NCBI RefSeq assembly: GCF_023015905.1
Contig: NZ_JALKBD010000009.1
Coordinates: 124,001 to 188,000 of the forward strand
DNA length: 64,000 nucleotides
Origin: Arenibacter sp. F20364
GTDB lineage: Bacteria > Bacteroidota > Bacteroidia > Flavobacteriales > Flavobacteriaceae
Direction of reading: 5' to 3'
The notes beneath the pieces are model-generated. The model was not told where the DNA came from, did no database searches, and saw only the letters and a list, made by a program, of their open reading frames with translations. Positions 1 to 9,900 of the stretch are shown in pieces. The position numbers and the translations under genes are program-made. Position 1 is the stretch's first letter. The number at the start of each line of letters is the position of its first letter.

Positions 1-1041
1 ACTTTTATCATACTTTTTCAACTCCCCCATTTGGTAAATCCACCACCCCAAATTATTGTAATTATAGGTAGCCAAATCCTCCTCTAAGTAATACACATAG
101 TCCTCCTTAATAAATGACTCCTTCAACAGGGTATTGTTCTCATTGCGCGTCATAGTCTTAAAAAGCTTACTCCTTTTAAGCTCACGTTTTATCTTCTTGA
201 GGGAATCGGTATCCTTAAAGACCCTATATACGGACATAACTTCATCCAATAAATTATCGGCTTGAATTAAGCTACTGGAACCGATTAAAAGATTTATTTC
301 TTGTAAATTTTTGGCAAAAGTTCCATTTATATAGGCCTCATCCTTCCCTATTTGCCCCTTGGCCATAGCCGACAGAGTAAAAATCTCCATGGCCTTTTCA
401 AGGTATTGGGGGTTGGGCCATTCATGCCCCCCGTTAAAGATTAATAATTGATTGGGAAATTTTAAACGTCCCATCAGGGATTTCCCCACCAACATTTCAG
501 GGTATGCGTAATCTTCCTTTCCTACGATTCCGATAAAATGAAACAAGTTGTTCGCATCCAATATCTCTATATTGGGATATCCTGCACCACAGGAAATTAC
601 TCCAGCTATTCCTTTTACAAAAATTGGCAAAACAGATGCAAATCTGGCACCGCTATCAAACCCCGCACTATAGGTTCTATTCTTTTGAACAGGTAACATC
701 TTAATGATATCATTGAACATTCTTCCAGTTATCAGAATATTCTTGGAGGTAGTCAAAGAGTCGTTCACATTGTTCGATGCCGCGAGAATATACCCTTCCT
801 TTTCAGCAGCTTCCGTAAACATTCGCATAGCTTGCCTACCCCTTCCTGCCATATCAAAAACAAACAGGATAGGCCAATTTTTATCCATCTCAAAACTGGT
901 AGGTAGATACAGCGAATAACTTTCAGCTATGGAATCCTTTACGACAATTGAATCGATTACAACACCTTTCTTCAAGGTTATCTCTTGCGCACTACCCAAA
1001 AAACCTGCCCCAAGGAATAGAAATAAAATAATTTTTTTCAT
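1..1041 (-). CDS. Secreted alpha/beta-hydrolase-fold protein, C-terminus cut by window edge
   Basis: The reading frame starts at an ATG at 1041 and is open through base 1, giving 347 residues with no stop, so the C-terminus lies outside the window. Residues 1-19 form a signal peptide ending in GSAQ, so the product is exported. The strands WPILFVFDMAG and GYILAASNNV and the downstream GGHEWP (His206) fit a serine-hydrolase alpha/beta fold of a type common in Flavobacteriia. The nucleophile elbow, however, reads AGFDSGAR with Asp129 where relatives I recall have AGFSGGAR with Ser. The protein may be catalytically dead or may use Asp. Residues beyond about 230 look alpha-helical. Substrate unknown. 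It lies downstream of the Lrp-family gene on the same strand, 208 bases away, probably as a separate unit. The fold is fairly secure; the activity is not. Confidence 0.8.
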   Translation of the reverse strand, partial: MKKIILFLFLGAGFLGSAQEITLKKGVVIDSIVVKDSIAESYSLYLPTSFEMDKNWPILFVFDMAGRGRQAMRMFTEAAEKEGYILAASNNVNDSLTTSKNILITGRMFNDIIKMLPVQKNRTYSAGFDSGARFASVLPIFVKGIAGVISCGAGYPNIEILDANNLFHFIGIVGKEDYAYPEMLVGKSLMGRLKFPNQLLIFNGGHEWPNPQYLEKAMEIFTLSAMAKGQIGKDEAYINGTFAKNLQEINLLIGSSSLIQADNLLDEVMSVYRVFKDTDSLKKIKRELKRSKLFKTMTRNENNTLLKESFIKEDYVYYLEEDLATYNYNNLGWWIYQMGELKKYDKS

Positions 1042-1200
1042 AGAATTATTGTCATCAAATATCTAGCCAAATTAAAATAGTGTTCCTAGCGTTACGCAAC
1101 AAAACAGATGTGGGAAACAATTTTAAAAGCGATATACTCTGTTTGTTCTTTCGTCTGGCCGTTACAACACATTAAATTAAATAATAAATTACTCAGCGCC

Positions 1201-1219
1201 AAAGTGGGCAACCACTTTT
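1201..1219 (-). terminator. Weak hairpin after the Lrp-family gene
   Basis: A 7-bp perfect stem (AAAGTGG / CCACTTT) with a 4-nt loop lies 31 bases past the Lrp-family stop codon, read on the minus strand. The T run after it is only three bases, so it would be a poor intrinsic terminator. It could equally be a chance hairpin. Confidence 0.3.
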
Positions 1220-1249
1220 AATTGCAAACCTCTTAACACATCGACTCCC

Positions 1250-1702
1250 TTAGACCTCTCTTTTTTTAATGGGAGCATTGGACACCACATCCGATAGAAT
1301 AATATGGGTCCGGGTCTCCCCGTACTGTATAAGCTTGTCTATAAATTTTTCTAAATGAAATTGATCCTTCAGGACCACCAACATAATAATATTTTCATTT
1401 CCTGTAATCCTATAACAATTAACGACTTCTTCATATGTGTTTACAATTTCTAAAAATGGCCGTAACTTTCCCATAAAAGCGCGCAGGGTAATTATGGCTT
1501 TTAATTGATATCCCGTATGCGAATGGGACACGACAGCCTTGTACCCGGAAATGACCCCCATATCTTCCATTTTCTTCACCCTTTCGGCAACAGCAGGGGG
1601 CGTAAGCCCCACTTGCCTACCAATATTGGCAAAAGATTCCCGGGCATTTTCCTGAAGTAATTTTAAAATCTTCCAATTAAGGACATCTAACTTTGCATTC
1701 AA
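1250..1702 (-). CDS. Lrp/AsnC family transcriptional regulator
   Basis: The 150-residue product has the length and layout of the Lrp/AsnC family. An N-terminal winged helix-turn-helix (about residues 5-60, with SFANIGRQVGLTPPAVAERV as the recognition unit) is followed by a C-terminal RAM/AsnC effector domain (about 70-140) with the typical YRITGNENIIMLVV strand. Such proteins bind DNA as octamers or similar assemblies and respond to amino acids or related metabolites. It is divergent from the small gene at 1821 and near icmF, so a role in branched-chain amino acid or acyl-CoA metabolism is possible but is inference. The start is the first ATG of the frame and matches the usual N-terminus. Confidence 0.92.
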   Translation of the reverse strand: MNAKLDVLNWKILKLLQENARESFANIGRQVGLTPPAVAERVKKMEDMGVISGYKAVVSHSHTGYQLKAIITLRAFMGKLRPFLEIVNTYEEVVNCYRITGNENIIMLVVLKDQFHLEKFIDKLIQYGETRTHIILSDVVSNAPIKKREV

Positions 1703-1820
1703 AATATAATATATTAAAAAAATTAACTTTTAATAGCTAAAGTACAATTTTACTTTGTTATATAAACTCAAATTTGCTAATTTCTACGTAATTTTATATA
1801 TAAGAAGTTGCTATAAAAAA

Positions 1821-2213
1821 ATGCCTTATAAAAATTTAAATACGATTCCCATTTATCGCAAATCCTTGGATCTTTTACAGATGAGCAGGGAAATTGCGTC
1901 GTACCTGTCTTATAACAAGGATTTACTTAAGCTTTACCAATCCAACAGCCTTAGGGATATTATGGTAGATTCCCTATTAACAGATTCTATTTTAATTCCT
2001 CAGCAAATTGAAGCAGCGGAGCGCTCCGAGTGCTATGCCGCAAGAATGAGGAGTGCCACTTTTATCAATGTTATTATAAGAAATATAAGCTCATATTGTA
2101 CAGGTTTGGAAAAAGATGGGGTCAAGGAAAAAGAATACTTAAATCTTTTGAGGAGCGAAATAAAAAGTTTCAGAAGGTTGTACAAAGTATGGAGGCGATC
2201 CATTCGCAGTTAA
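1821..2213 (+). CDS. Small helical protein, four-helix-bundle type, unknown function
   Basis: The frame opens at 1755, but the ATG at 1821 (MPYKNLNTIPIYRKS) is preferred. The 22 residues before it are Tyr/Ile rich and unlike the rest, and similar flavobacterial proteins I recall start close to IPIYRK. The resulting 130-residue product is predicted to be mostly helical, without signal peptide or membrane segment. The tail is basic (FRRLYKVWRRSIRS). The pattern of an early IPIY-K-L segment and a late EKEYLNLLRSEI helix resembles uncharacterised four-helix-bundle proteins of Bacteroidota. It is divergent from the Lrp-family regulator with 118 bases between the two starts, so shared regulation is plausible. 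Function not recognised. Confidence 0.65.
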   Translation: MPYKNLNTIPIYRKSLDLLQMSREIASYLSYNKDLLKLYQSNSLRDIMVDSLLTDSILIPQQIEAAERSECYAARMRSATFINVIIRNISSYCTGLEKDGVKEKEYLNLLRSEIKSFRRLYKVWRRSIRS

Positions 2214-2320
2214 GTCTTATCAATCATAACACCCTGATTTCCAACCTTAATTATACTCGCATTTACCCAATAGTTGTCTTAAGAATAGATCTTAAAAGTA
2301 ATTAGGTCCAATCCTTTCTT

Positions 2321-5300
2321 CTACATATTTCTCCTGTACTGCCCCCCTACTGCAAACAGTGCATCCGTAATTTGCCCTAAGGAACACACCTTGGTAACTT
2401 CCATTAACTTTTCAAAAATATTCCCGTTTTTAACGGCTATCTCCTGTAATTCCATTAATTGAACCTTGGCAGATTCCCCCATTACGGCATGTAAATTCTT
2501 CAGAGTTTCAATTTGAGTTTGTTTTTCCTTATCTGTCGCCCTAATAACTTCCGTTGGTAGCATTGTTGGAGAACCTTTTGAACTTAGAAAAGTATTTACG
2601 CCAATAATTGGAAAATCCCCACTGTGCTTTAGGGTCTCGTAATAAAGACTTTCCTCTTGAATTTTAGATCTCTGATACATTGTTTCCATTGCTCCCAGAA
2701 CACCTCCACGTTCCGAAATACGGTCAAACTCCAATAATACGGCCTCTTCAACGAGATCGGTGAGCTCTTCTATTATAAAGGAGCCCTGTAATGGATTTTC
2801 GTTTTTTGCCAAGCCCAATTCTTTGTTTATTATCAATTGAATAGCCATGGCCCTACGAACGGACTCTTCTGTTGGGGTGGTTATCGCCTCATCATAGGCA
2901 TTGGTATGTAAGGAATTGCAATTATCATAAATGGCATAAAGGGCCTGTAAAGTTGTACGGATATCATTAAAGTCTATTTCTTGGGCATGCAGACTGCGCC
3001 CTGAGGTTTGGATATGGTACTTTAACATTTGTGCCCGGGGATCTGCACCGTATTTGGAATGCATTGCCTTGGCCCATATCCTACGCGCTACCCTTCCTAT
3101 AACGGCGTATTCCGGATCAATTCCATTTGAGAAGAAAAAGGATAGATTGGGACCAAACTTATTGATATCCATCCCCTTGCTTAAATAATATTCCACATAG
3201 GTAAAACCATTGGATAAGGTAAATGCCAATTGGGTAATTGGATTGGCTCCCGCCTCGGCAATGTGATATCCCGAAATGGAGACTGAGTAAAAATTACGTA
3301 CGTCGTTCTTTATAAAATATTCCTGTACATCCCCCATTAGACGCAGTGAAAATTCCGTGGAAAAAATACAGGTATTTTGGGCCTGATCTTCTTTAAGGAT
3401 GTCCGCCTGCACAGTTCCCCTTACCTTATTTAGGGTATTATTTTTTATTTCATTATAAATACCTTTTGACAATACCAGATCGCCTGTAATCCCCAAAAGC
3501 ATCAACCCCAACCCATTATGACCTTCAGGTAATTCTCCCCTGTATTTTGGTCGCTCAATACCCCTCTCCTTGTAAATGGCAGCTATTTTCTGTTCCACCT
3601 CATTCCCCAAGCCATTTTTCAGAATATATTTTTCACAATTCTGATCAATAGCGGCATTCATAAAATAACCCAACAACATGGGGGCCGGACCATTGATAGT
3701 CATACTAACTGAAGTGGAGGGGCTAGATAGATCGAAGCCCGAATATAATTTTTTCGCATCGTCCAAACAACAGATCGAAACCCCTGCATTTCCAATTTTT
3801 CCATAAATATCAGGCCTATAATCCGGATTATGACCGTATAGGGTAACGGAATCAAAGGCAGTGGACAAACGCTTGGCAGGCAATCCCAAGCTAACATAGT
3901 GAAAGCGCCTGTTGGTACGTTCCGGACCACCTTCTCCCGCAAACATCCTTGTGGGGTCTTCTTCGGTCCTTTTAAAAGGATAAAGTCCGGCAGTATAAGG
4001 AAACTCTCCGGGTACATTCTCTTGAAGAGTCCAGGTCAAAATATCGCCCCATGCCCCGTATTTTGGAAGTGCCACTTTAGGAATATTGGTTTGAGCCAAA
4101 GATTTTGTACGGGTCTCCATTTCAATTTCCTTCCCCCTTACCTTAAAACAAAAGGTTGGGGATTTATAAAGTTGTACCTTCTTTTCCCAATTCAGTATCA
4201 ACTCCCAGTTATGGGAATCCAAATTCATTTTTAGTCTATCGAATTCCCTGAACAACAGCTTTATCAAGGACTTTTTATCCTCAGGCAATGACAATTCCAA
4301 AATTGCCTCTGTATTTAATCCGTTTTTTTGAAGAAAAGAATTAAAACCTTGCTTGACATCTACCTGGGATACGGCCTGAATAGCCTTAAAAACACCAAAT
4401 AATCTTTGGGCCAACTCAGCTTGATGAAGGACCTTTTTATCATATGCCCGGTTGTTTTCTGCTATTTCGGATAAATAGCGCGTGCGCGAAGGGGGAATTA
4501 TAAAAACCTTCTCTTCATCCGCATTCCCAATTTGGAAATGGGAATTCAAGGTTGCTCCAGTTTCGGAAACCAACTTATCCATGACAGATTTATACAAACG
4601 ATTCATTCCCGGGTCGTTGAACTGCGAGGCTATGGTCCCAAAAACGGGTAGTTCTTCATTCTTAACCTCCCACAGGCCATGATTGCGCACATATTGCTTT
4701 TTAACATCCCTCAGAGCATCCTGAGCCCCTCTTTTATCGAACTTATTAATAGCCACTATGTCTGCGAAATCTAGCATATCTATTTTTTCCAACTGGGTGG
4801 CAGCCCCAAATTCGGGGGTCATCACATAAAGGGACACATCACTATGTTCTACTATCTCCGTATCCGATTGCCCTATTCCCGAAGTTTCCAAAATAATTAA
4901 GTGGAACCCTGCCGCCTTTAGGACTTGAATTGCTTCATCCACATTTTTGGACAAAGCCAAATTGGATTGTCGGGTAGCCAGTGATCGCATATAGACGCGG
5001 GAATCGTTAATGGAGTTCATGCGAATACGGTCTCCCAACAATGCACCGCCCGTTTTCCTTTTAGATGGATCAACAGAAATGATTCCGATGGTTTTAGCTG
5101 GGAAATCCAGTAAAAACCTTCTGACCAATTCATCTACCAAACTGGATTTTCCAGCACCGCCGGTCCCTGTAATTCCAAGTACGGGCACCGTATTATCCGA
5201 TGGAACCAGACCACTAAAGTCCTTTTCAAATTCCTCATTCCTATTTTCCGCCAAGGTAATAAGCCGTGCTATGGCATTTACATTCCTTTCCTTTAATAAT

Positions 5301-5779
5301 TGAAACATTGACCGGCCCTCGGGAATTTTGAAATTTGGAATGGAAAAATCACTTTGCCGCACCAAATCATTTATCATTCCCTGCAGCCCCATAGTCCTGC
5401 CATCATCAGGGGAATATATCCTGGTTATACCATAATCCATTAATTCTTTTATCTCTGCAGGAAGAATTACCCCTCCACCACCGCCAAAAATTTTGATGTG
5501 ATCCGCACCTCTTTCCGACAAAAGGTCGTGCATATACTTAAAATACTCCGTGTGCCCACCTTGATATGAAGTTATGGCAATGGCATTTACATCTTCCTGA
5601 ATAGCACAATCCACTACCTCCGAGACGCTGCGGTCGTGACCTAAGTGAATTACTTCCACACCGGTAGCTTGAATAATACGACGCATCATGTTAATGGCCG
5701 CATCATGACCATCAAACAAGGATGCAGCCGTAACTATGCGAACTTTATTTTTGGGAACATATGGCGGTTTCTGCTTCAT
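2321..5779 (-). CDS. icmF: IcmF: fused isobutyryl-CoA mutase with G-protein chaperone
   Basis: This 1,152-residue protein carries all parts of IcmF in order. A B12-binding domain (about 10-145) has DGHD at 23-26. A MeaI-like GTPase (about 195-410) has a Walker A at 204-212 and NKFD at 345-348. A linker leads to the acyl-CoA mutase catalytic domain (about 560-1100). IcmF interconverts isobutyryl-CoA and n-butyryl-CoA with adenosylcobalamin, and its own GTPase domain protects and reloads the cofactor. Two specificity positions can be read. Phe613 (RMFAGEG) stands where methylmalonyl-CoA mutase has Tyr, and Gln801 (AQNTCIF) where it has Arg. Both match the isobutyryl enzyme, not methylmalonyl-CoA mutase. 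Generic pipelines often call this gene simply methylmalonyl-CoA mutase family. It is a single-gene unit in view. Its stop converges on the small gene ending at 2213. Confidence 0.93.
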   Translation of the reverse strand: MKQKPPYVPKNKVRIVTAASLFDGHDAAINMMRRIIQATGVEVIHLGHDRSVSEVVDCAIQEDVNAIAITSYQGGHTEYFKYMHDLLSERGADHIKIFGGGGGVILPAEIKELMDYGITRIYSPDDGRTMGLQGMINDLVRQSDFSIPNFKIPEGRSMFQLLKERNVNAIARLITLAENRNEEFEKDFSGLVPSDNTVPVLGITGTGGAGKSSLVDELVRRFLLDFPAKTIGIISVDPSKRKTGGALLGDRIRMNSINDSRVYMRSLATRQSNLALSKNVDEAIQVLKAAGFHLIILETSGIGQSDTEIVEHSDVSLYVMTPEFGAATQLEKIDMLDFADIVAINKFDKRGAQDALRDVKKQYVRNHGLWEVKNEELPVFGTIASQFNDPGMNRLYKSVMDKLVSETGATLNSHFQIGNADEEKVFIIPPSRTRYLSEIAENNRAYDKKVLHQAELAQRLFGVFKAIQAVSQVDVKQGFNSFLQKNGLNTEAILELSLPEDKKSLIKLLFREFDRLKMNLDSHNWELILNWEKKVQLYKSPTFCFKVRGKEIEMETRTKSLAQTNIPKVALPKYGAWGDILTWTLQENVPGEFPYTAGLYPFKRTEEDPTRMFAGEGGPERTNRRFHYVSLGLPAKRLSTAFDSVTLYGHNPDYRPDIYGKIGNAGVSICCLDDAKKLYSGFDLSSPSTSVSMTINGPAPMLLGYFMNAAIDQNCEKYILKNGLGNEVEQKIAAIYKERGIERPKYRGELPEGHNGLGLMLLGITGDLVLSKGIYNEIKNNTLNKVRGTVQADILKEDQAQNTCIFSTEFSLRLMGDVQEYFIKNDVRNFYSVSISGYHIAEAGANPITQLAFTLSNGFTYVEYYLSKGMDINKFGPNLSFFFSNGIDPEYAVIGRVARRIWAKAMHSKYGADPRAQMLKYHIQTSGRSLHAQEIDFNDIRTTLQALYAIYDNCNSLHTNAYDEAITTPTEESVRRAMAIQLIINKELGLAKNENPLQGSFIIEELTDLVEEAVLLEFDRISERGGVLGAMETMYQRSKIQEESLYYETLKHSGDFPIIGVNTFLSSKGSPTMLPTEVIRATDKEKQTQIETLKNLHAVMGESAKVQLMELQEIAVKNGNIFEKLMEVTKVCSLGQITDALFAVGGQYRRNM

Positions 5780-6005
5780 AAGAACAATACTATTCGCCTT
5801 TTATCGATTAAAACAATACCCCTTTCCATATTCGCTCTCCACAGCTGATAGTATTAGGAATTGAATGAACAAGGCGGGCCCATTTTAATAGACAAAAAAA
5901 GGACAATTAATAGGGTGCAATTTAACAAAAACGCAAAAAATATAGTGATAAAATTAGAATTTTATAAAAATGTAGCTCAACCAGAGTACTTCATTCCTAA
6001 AATCC

Positions 6006-6013
6006 TAATTTTG
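6006..6013 (+). promoter_or_regulatory. Candidate -7 box for purU (TAATTTTG)
   Basis: TAATTTTG fits the Bacteroidota -7 consensus TANNTTTG and ends 20 bases before the TTG start of purU. No good -33 TTG was seen at the usual spacing, so this is a candidate only. Confidence 0.4.
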
Positions 6014-6033
6014 CGACCTAAAACGATTAAACT

Positions 6034-6885
6034 TTGAAAACAACTATCCTCATTAATTGCCCCGACCAATCCGGAATTATCAGTTCGGTAACCGGATTTA
6101 TACATAAAAAAGGCGGCAATATTATCTATATTGATCAACACGTGGATAAAGAAGCCGGGATATTTTTCATGAGACTGGAAAGCGATTTTGAAAAGAACAT
6201 TCCAGCCGTTAAAAATCTGAAACAAGAATTTGAAAAAGAATTGGCGCAACCCTACCAAATGGAGTGGAGCTTACATTTGGGTTCTGTAAAACCCAAAATG
6301 GCACTATTTGTTTCCAAATACAATCATTGTTTGTACGACTTACTAAGTAGGTACAATATAGGGGAACTGGAGGTTGACATACCTTTTATCCTAAGCAATC
6401 ACAGTGATTTGGAATATGTGGCCAAACAATTCGATATTCCCTTTTTTCATGTACCGGTAACAAAAAACACAAAAAGTGAGGCCGAAAACAGACAATTGGA
6501 ACTTTTGAAAGAGTATCAAATAGATTTTATTGTATTGGCACGATATATGCAAATTGTCACCAGCAAGATCATTGACAACTATCCCAACAAAATTATCAAT
6601 ATACACCATTCCTTTCTTCCTGCCTTTGCAGGTGCCAAGCCATACCATGCAGCCTTTGAGAGGGGTGTTAAAATCATTGGTGCCACAAGTCATTACGTTA
6701 CCGAGGAATTGGATGCCGGACCTATCATTGAGCAGGATGTTACAACCGTAACGCACGCCCATAGCATCAAGGATTTTATAACCAAAGGCCGGGATTTGGA
6801 AAAAATTGTACTATCCAGGGCGGTAAAGCTTCACATTGGAAGGAAAACAATGGTCTATAACAACAAAACCGTGATTTTCTCTTAA
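6034..6885 (+). CDS. purU: Formyltetrahydrofolate deformylase PurU
   Basis: PurU hydrolyses 10-formyl-tetrahydrofolate to formate and tetrahydrofolate, balancing one-carbon units and supplying formate for purine synthesis. The 283-residue length equals the family norm. Residues 1-80 form an ACT regulatory domain (CPDQSGIISSV). Residues 87-275 form the formyltransferase-like catalytic domain with the Asn189/His191 (NIHHSFLP) and Asp227 (LDAGPI) triad. The start is a TTG at 6034: it places the ACT strand at the normal distance and no in-frame ATG is suitable. The next gene follows after 55 bases on the same strand. Confidence 0.95.
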   Translation: MKTTILINCPDQSGIISSVTGFIHKKGGNIIYIDQHVDKEAGIFFMRLESDFEKNIPAVKNLKQEFEKELAQPYQMEWSLHLGSVKPKMALFVSKYNHCLYDLLSRYNIGELEVDIPFILSNHSDLEYVAKQFDIPFFHVPVTKNTKSEAENRQLELLKEYQIDFIVLARYMQIVTSKIIDNYPNKIINIHHSFLPAFAGAKPYHAAFERGVKIIGATSHYVTEELDAGPIIEQDVTTVTHAHSIKDFITKGRDLEKIVLSRAVKLHIGRKTMVYNNKTVIFS

Positions 6886-6940
6886 TCCAGGTACTAAATC
6901 GCAATAGCTTAAGTTATAGTTATAACTCTAAAACTTTAAA

Positions 6941-7642
6941 ATGAAAAAAATCTTATTAGCGGTAATCCTATTTCAATTTATTGGTTGTTCGGAATTACAA
7001 CAAGTGGTAAATCAATTGCCTCAAGGAGGTGCCATTGGCAATGAAGAAATTGCAAATGGATTAAAGGAGGCCCTAAATATGGGAATCGAAAAACAGGTAA
7101 GCAAACTTACCCAAACCGATGGTTTTTTTGGTAACGAACTGGTAAAGATTATGCTGCCGGAGGAACTGCAAAAAGTAGACAAGACCCTCAGGGACATAGG
7201 ATTGTCCAGCCTAGCAGATGAAGGCCTTAAAATCCTCAACAGGGCCGCAGAGGATGCCGTAAGTGAAGCAACACCCATATTTGTGAATGCGGTAAAGGGA
7301 ATGAGCTTTAACGACGCCAAAAACATTCTTTTGGGATCGGACACTGCGGCAACAGTGTACCTTACCAATGCCACACAAACAGATCTATACAATAAATTTA
7401 ACCCCGTTATTAAAAGTTCCTTTGAAAAGGTGGGGGCAGATAAAATATGGAACAACCTAATTACCAGATATAACAATATTCCCCTTACCAATAATGTAAA
7501 TCCAGACCTTACGGATTACGTTACACAAGAGGCCCTGAACGGCGTATTTACGATGATTGCTATTGAAGAAAAGGAAATAAGGACCAAAGTTTCCTCAAGA
7601 ACCACAGATGTGTTGAGAAAAGTTTTTGCCCTACAGGATTAA
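6941..7642 (+). CDS. DUF4197 lipoprotein
   Basis: The 233-residue product begins with a lipoprotein signal (lipobox FIGC, Cys16) and continues with a helical DUF4197 domain. Typical features are the NEEIANGLKEALNMGIEKQV segment, the KIMLPEEL stretch and DAKNILLGSDTAATVYL. The family is widespread in Gram-negative bacteria and has no assigned function. The protein is probably anchored in the periplasm or outer membrane by its lipid. The start ATG at 6941 is followed at once by the Lys-rich n-region. It may be cotranscribed with purU (55-base gap), and the strong hairpin at 7792 ends the unit. Confidence 0.88.
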   Translation: MKKILLAVILFQFIGCSELQQVVNQLPQGGAIGNEEIANGLKEALNMGIEKQVSKLTQTDGFFGNELVKIMLPEELQKVDKTLRDIGLSSLADEGLKILNRAAEDAVSEATPIFVNAVKGMSFNDAKNILLGSDTAATVYLTNATQTDLYNKFNPVIKSSFEKVGADKIWNNLITRYNNIPLTNNVNPDLTDYVTQEALNGVFTMIAIEEKEIRTKVSSRTTDVLRKVFALQD

Positions 7643-7791
7643 AAATGAACAATTTATGGCATTTTACACAATAAATCCAAAAGCGCTTCGTTACAATTAT
7701 ACAAGCACACATCACAACCTATAATTTACCTGAAATAACAATACAGTTTACATAAAGAATTTGAGTTAGTATTTTTTGAGTTAGTTAGTTT

Positions 7792-7818
7792 AAAACCGGT
7801 GGGAGCACCGGTTTTTTT
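7792..7818. terminator. Bidirectional intrinsic terminator
   Basis: A stem AAAACCGGTG / CACCGGTTTT with loop GGAG is flanked by an A run on the left and seven Ts on the right, so it can work on both strands. It sits between the DUF4197 gene (ends 7642, plus) and the hydrolase gene (ends 7906, minus). Confidence 0.85.
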
Positions 7819-7905
7819 ATTTGTGCAGTAGACGAATTGCATTCCACCCAAGATTGATTTTGATGCAAAATCAATGTCCGCCATGATCGAAAAAAATTGT
7901 TTGGA

Positions 7906-8685
7906 TTACTTCACCAAAAGATATCCTATGACGGTATCATTAAAAAACTGCGGCTGTTCCACATTCACTACATGCCCACAGTTCTGGACCACAATAAGCT
8001 CAGCACTTTTATGATCCAATACAATTTGCTTAATAGTAGGCAGGAACAAATAATCCTCGGCCCCCATTACGTAAAGCGTAGGAATCTTTATATCTACTGT
8101 CCTAAAAAAACGAAGCAAAGGATTAATCTCCGAGGTCAACTTAAACCAACGAATAAATTCCTTTTGGTATAATTTCTTTGCCTCCCTAACAAAGAGTGAT
8201 CGTGATTCCCTATGATTTTTATTTGGCATAATTACAAAGGCAAAAAATTTATAAAGCCATAAATAAGGCACTATGGATTTTAAAATAACCCCAAGTCTCA
8301 TCAATATTTGTGACCTTAGGTTCAATTTCATAATAGCCCCTCCCATAATCATGCTCTCCACTCTATGGGGATGCTTCTCTGCCAAATTTCGAATCAAGAT
8401 AGTACCCAGGGAAATTCCAATAAAATGAGATCTATCTATCTTTTCAAAATTGATCACCTCCAATATATCCTCGGTTATATTGTCAAAAGTATACTTATTC
8501 TTAAAGGCATCCTTGAAATGCACCTTAGAGTTCCCGTGCCCCCTAAGATCCAAAAGAAGTACATTAAAATGTTCTTTAAATTCCCTAAGCTGCTTATACC
8601 AAATAGTGGAGCTACCTCCTGCACCATGTACAAAAGTCACCCAGGTGGAAGAGGAATTGTGGCTATGTATATTATAACTGATCAA
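7906..8685 (-). CDS. Alpha/beta hydrolase, cytoplasmic
   Basis: A 259-residue single-domain alpha/beta hydrolase with a complete set of landmarks. There is the oxyanion motif HGAGG (20-24), the nucleophile elbow GISLG with Ser92, the acid Asp211 in YVMGAED, and His238 in NCGHVVNVEQP. DLRGHGNSK (46-54) is the usual strand-4 loop of this family. No signal peptide is seen, so it should be cytoplasmic. A cap region (about 115-190) contains aromatic residues and basic side chains, as in lipid or ester hydrolases. Substrate cannot be told. Monocistronic; ends facing the terminator at 7792. Confidence 0.88.
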   Translation of the reverse strand: MISYNIHSHNSSSTWVTFVHGAGGSSTIWYKQLREFKEHFNVLLLDLRGHGNSKVHFKDAFKNKYTFDNITEDILEVINFEKIDRSHFIGISLGTILIRNLAEKHPHRVESMIMGGAIMKLNLRSQILMRLGVILKSIVPYLWLYKFFAFVIMPNKNHRESRSLFVREAKKLYQKEFIRWFKLTSEINPLLRFFRTVDIKIPTLYVMGAEDYLFLPTIKQIVLDHKSAELIVVQNCGHVVNVEQPQFFNDTVIGYLLVK

Positions 8686-8849
8686 TATTCATTTTTTATA
8701 AATGTAGTGTTTAATACAATACACTTGATAGCGTTCAAAAAAACCAAAAAATACTTTCTAACATTTCCATAAAGTCAATTAATAGACAAACAACCTGATT
8801 ACTAGATAAATGCACTGTCAGAAAGCCGGCCGAAAACTCCGTTTCTATT

Positions 8850-8857
8850 TATATTTG
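8850..8857 (+). promoter_or_regulatory. Candidate -7 box (TATATTTG) for the small ORF at 8874
   Basis: An exact TANNTTTG match ends 16 bases before the ATG at 8874, followed by an A-rich leader (11 consecutive A), the sort of leader used instead of Shine-Dalgarno in Bacteroidota. It supports the small ORF being expressed. Confidence 0.45.
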
Positions 8858-8873
8858 TAAAAAAAAAAAGAAT

Positions 8874-9071
8874 ATGGAAAATCAATATTGCAAAGTTGGT
8901 TCGGTATCCCCAAGGAGCCAAGTTACCCAAGAAATAAGCCTCTTGGAGTACCAATACCAAAGTTTCATGGACATGGCCACTAGTAAAAAACACGTGGATT
9001 CAAAACTTGCAGAATTTTTTGAACTAAAAGCTGTAAAAATTCAAAAAATTATTCAAACCTTGACCCAATAG
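8874..9071 (+). CDS. Small conserved-looking protein, unknown function
   Basis: A 65-residue soluble protein, mostly helical, with no signal peptide or membrane segment. I do not recognise a family. It has an exact TANNTTTG box and A-rich leader upstream, ends only 5 bases before the converging pyrF stop, and occupies a gap between clear genes, which all favour a real gene. A short N-terminal part with a Cys (Cys6) precedes a helical region from about residue 18 on. Confidence 0.6.
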   Translation: MENQYCKVGSVSPRSQVTQEISLLEYQYQSFMDMATSKKHVDSKLAEFFELKAVKIQKIIQTLTQ

Positions 9072-9076
9072 GAACT

Positions 9077-9895
9077 TTAGCGCTTTTTAAGTTCCAAACT
9101 CATTTCCTGCTGTAATTCTTTTGCCTTTTCGGCAGAGGCCTGCGCAAAATTTTCTTTGTCCGAGGCATAAATAATTCCCCTGGATGAGTTTACCAAAAGG
9201 CCTACATTTTCGCTCATTCCGTATTTGCACACTTCAGCCAGACTACCTCCTTGGGCGCCAACCCCTGGTACCAACAGAAAACTATTTGAAACAATATTCC
9301 TTATTTCCGTCAAAAAAGTCGCTTTGGTGGCACCTACAACGTACATTAAATTTTCCGAATTTTTATATGATTTTGAAATCTCCAGTACCTCTTTGTACAA
9401 CTCCTGACCGTCTACCATTTTTGTTTGAAAATCAAACGCCCCCATATTCGAAGTAAGTGCCAGCAATATGGTATGCTTATCCTTAAAAGCTAAAAACGGC
9501 TCCACGGAATCCCTTCCCATATAAGGTGCAATGGTTACAGAATCGAATCCCAAATCCTCAAAAAAGGCCTTGGCATAACGCGAGGAAGTATTGCCAATAT
9601 CGCCACGTTTGGCATCTGCAATAGTAAATATTTCAGGATAATTTCTATTTAAGTAATCGATGGTTTTTTCCAAAGCCTGCCATCCCTTTATCCCATAAGC
9701 CTCATAAAAAGCTGTATTGGGTTTGTAGGCTACACATAAGTGGTGGGTTGCATCAATAATGGCCTTGTTAAAAGCAAAAATAGGATCTTCCTCTTTCAAT
9801 AGATGTTTTGGAACCTTATCCAAATCCGTGTCCAACCCAATACAAAGAAAGGATTCTTTTTTTCGAATCTGTTCAACTAAAAACTGAGTGGTCAT
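9077..9895 (-). CDS. pyrF: Orotidine 5'-phosphate decarboxylase PyrF (type 2)
   Basis: Catalyses the last step of UMP synthesis, decarboxylating OMP. The 272-residue length is that of the type 2 (longer) OMP decarboxylases. The catalytic [10 protein letters not shown] motif (about 93-102) contains the Lys and Asp residues that drive decarboxylation. [10 protein letters not shown] near the N-terminus and [10 protein letters not shown] near 200 form the phosphate-binding parts of the barrel. It follows prfA on the same strand with 5 bases between prfA stop and pyrF start, so the two are cotranscribed. Confidence 0.96.
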   Translation of the reverse strand: MTTQFLVEQIRKKESFLCIGLDTDLDKVPKHLLKEEDPIFAFNKAIIDATHHLCVAYKPNTAFYEAYGIKGWQALEKTIDYLNRNYPEIFTIADAKRGDIGNTSSRYAKAFFEDLGFDSVTIAPYMGRDSVEPFLAFKDKHTILLALTSNMGAFDFQTKMVDGQELYKEVLEISKSYKNSENLMYVVGATKATFLTEIRNIVSNSFLLVPGVGAQGGSLAEVCKYGMSENVGLLVNSSRGIIYASDKENFAQASAEKAKELQQEMSLELKKR

Positions 9896-9900
9896 AGGAA

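Noticed and set aside
2030-2305. A 91-codon plus-strand ORF overlapping the small helical gene
   Set aside because: It overlaps the frame of the 1821-2213 gene, is Lys/Asn-rich with many rare codons and has no start-site support.
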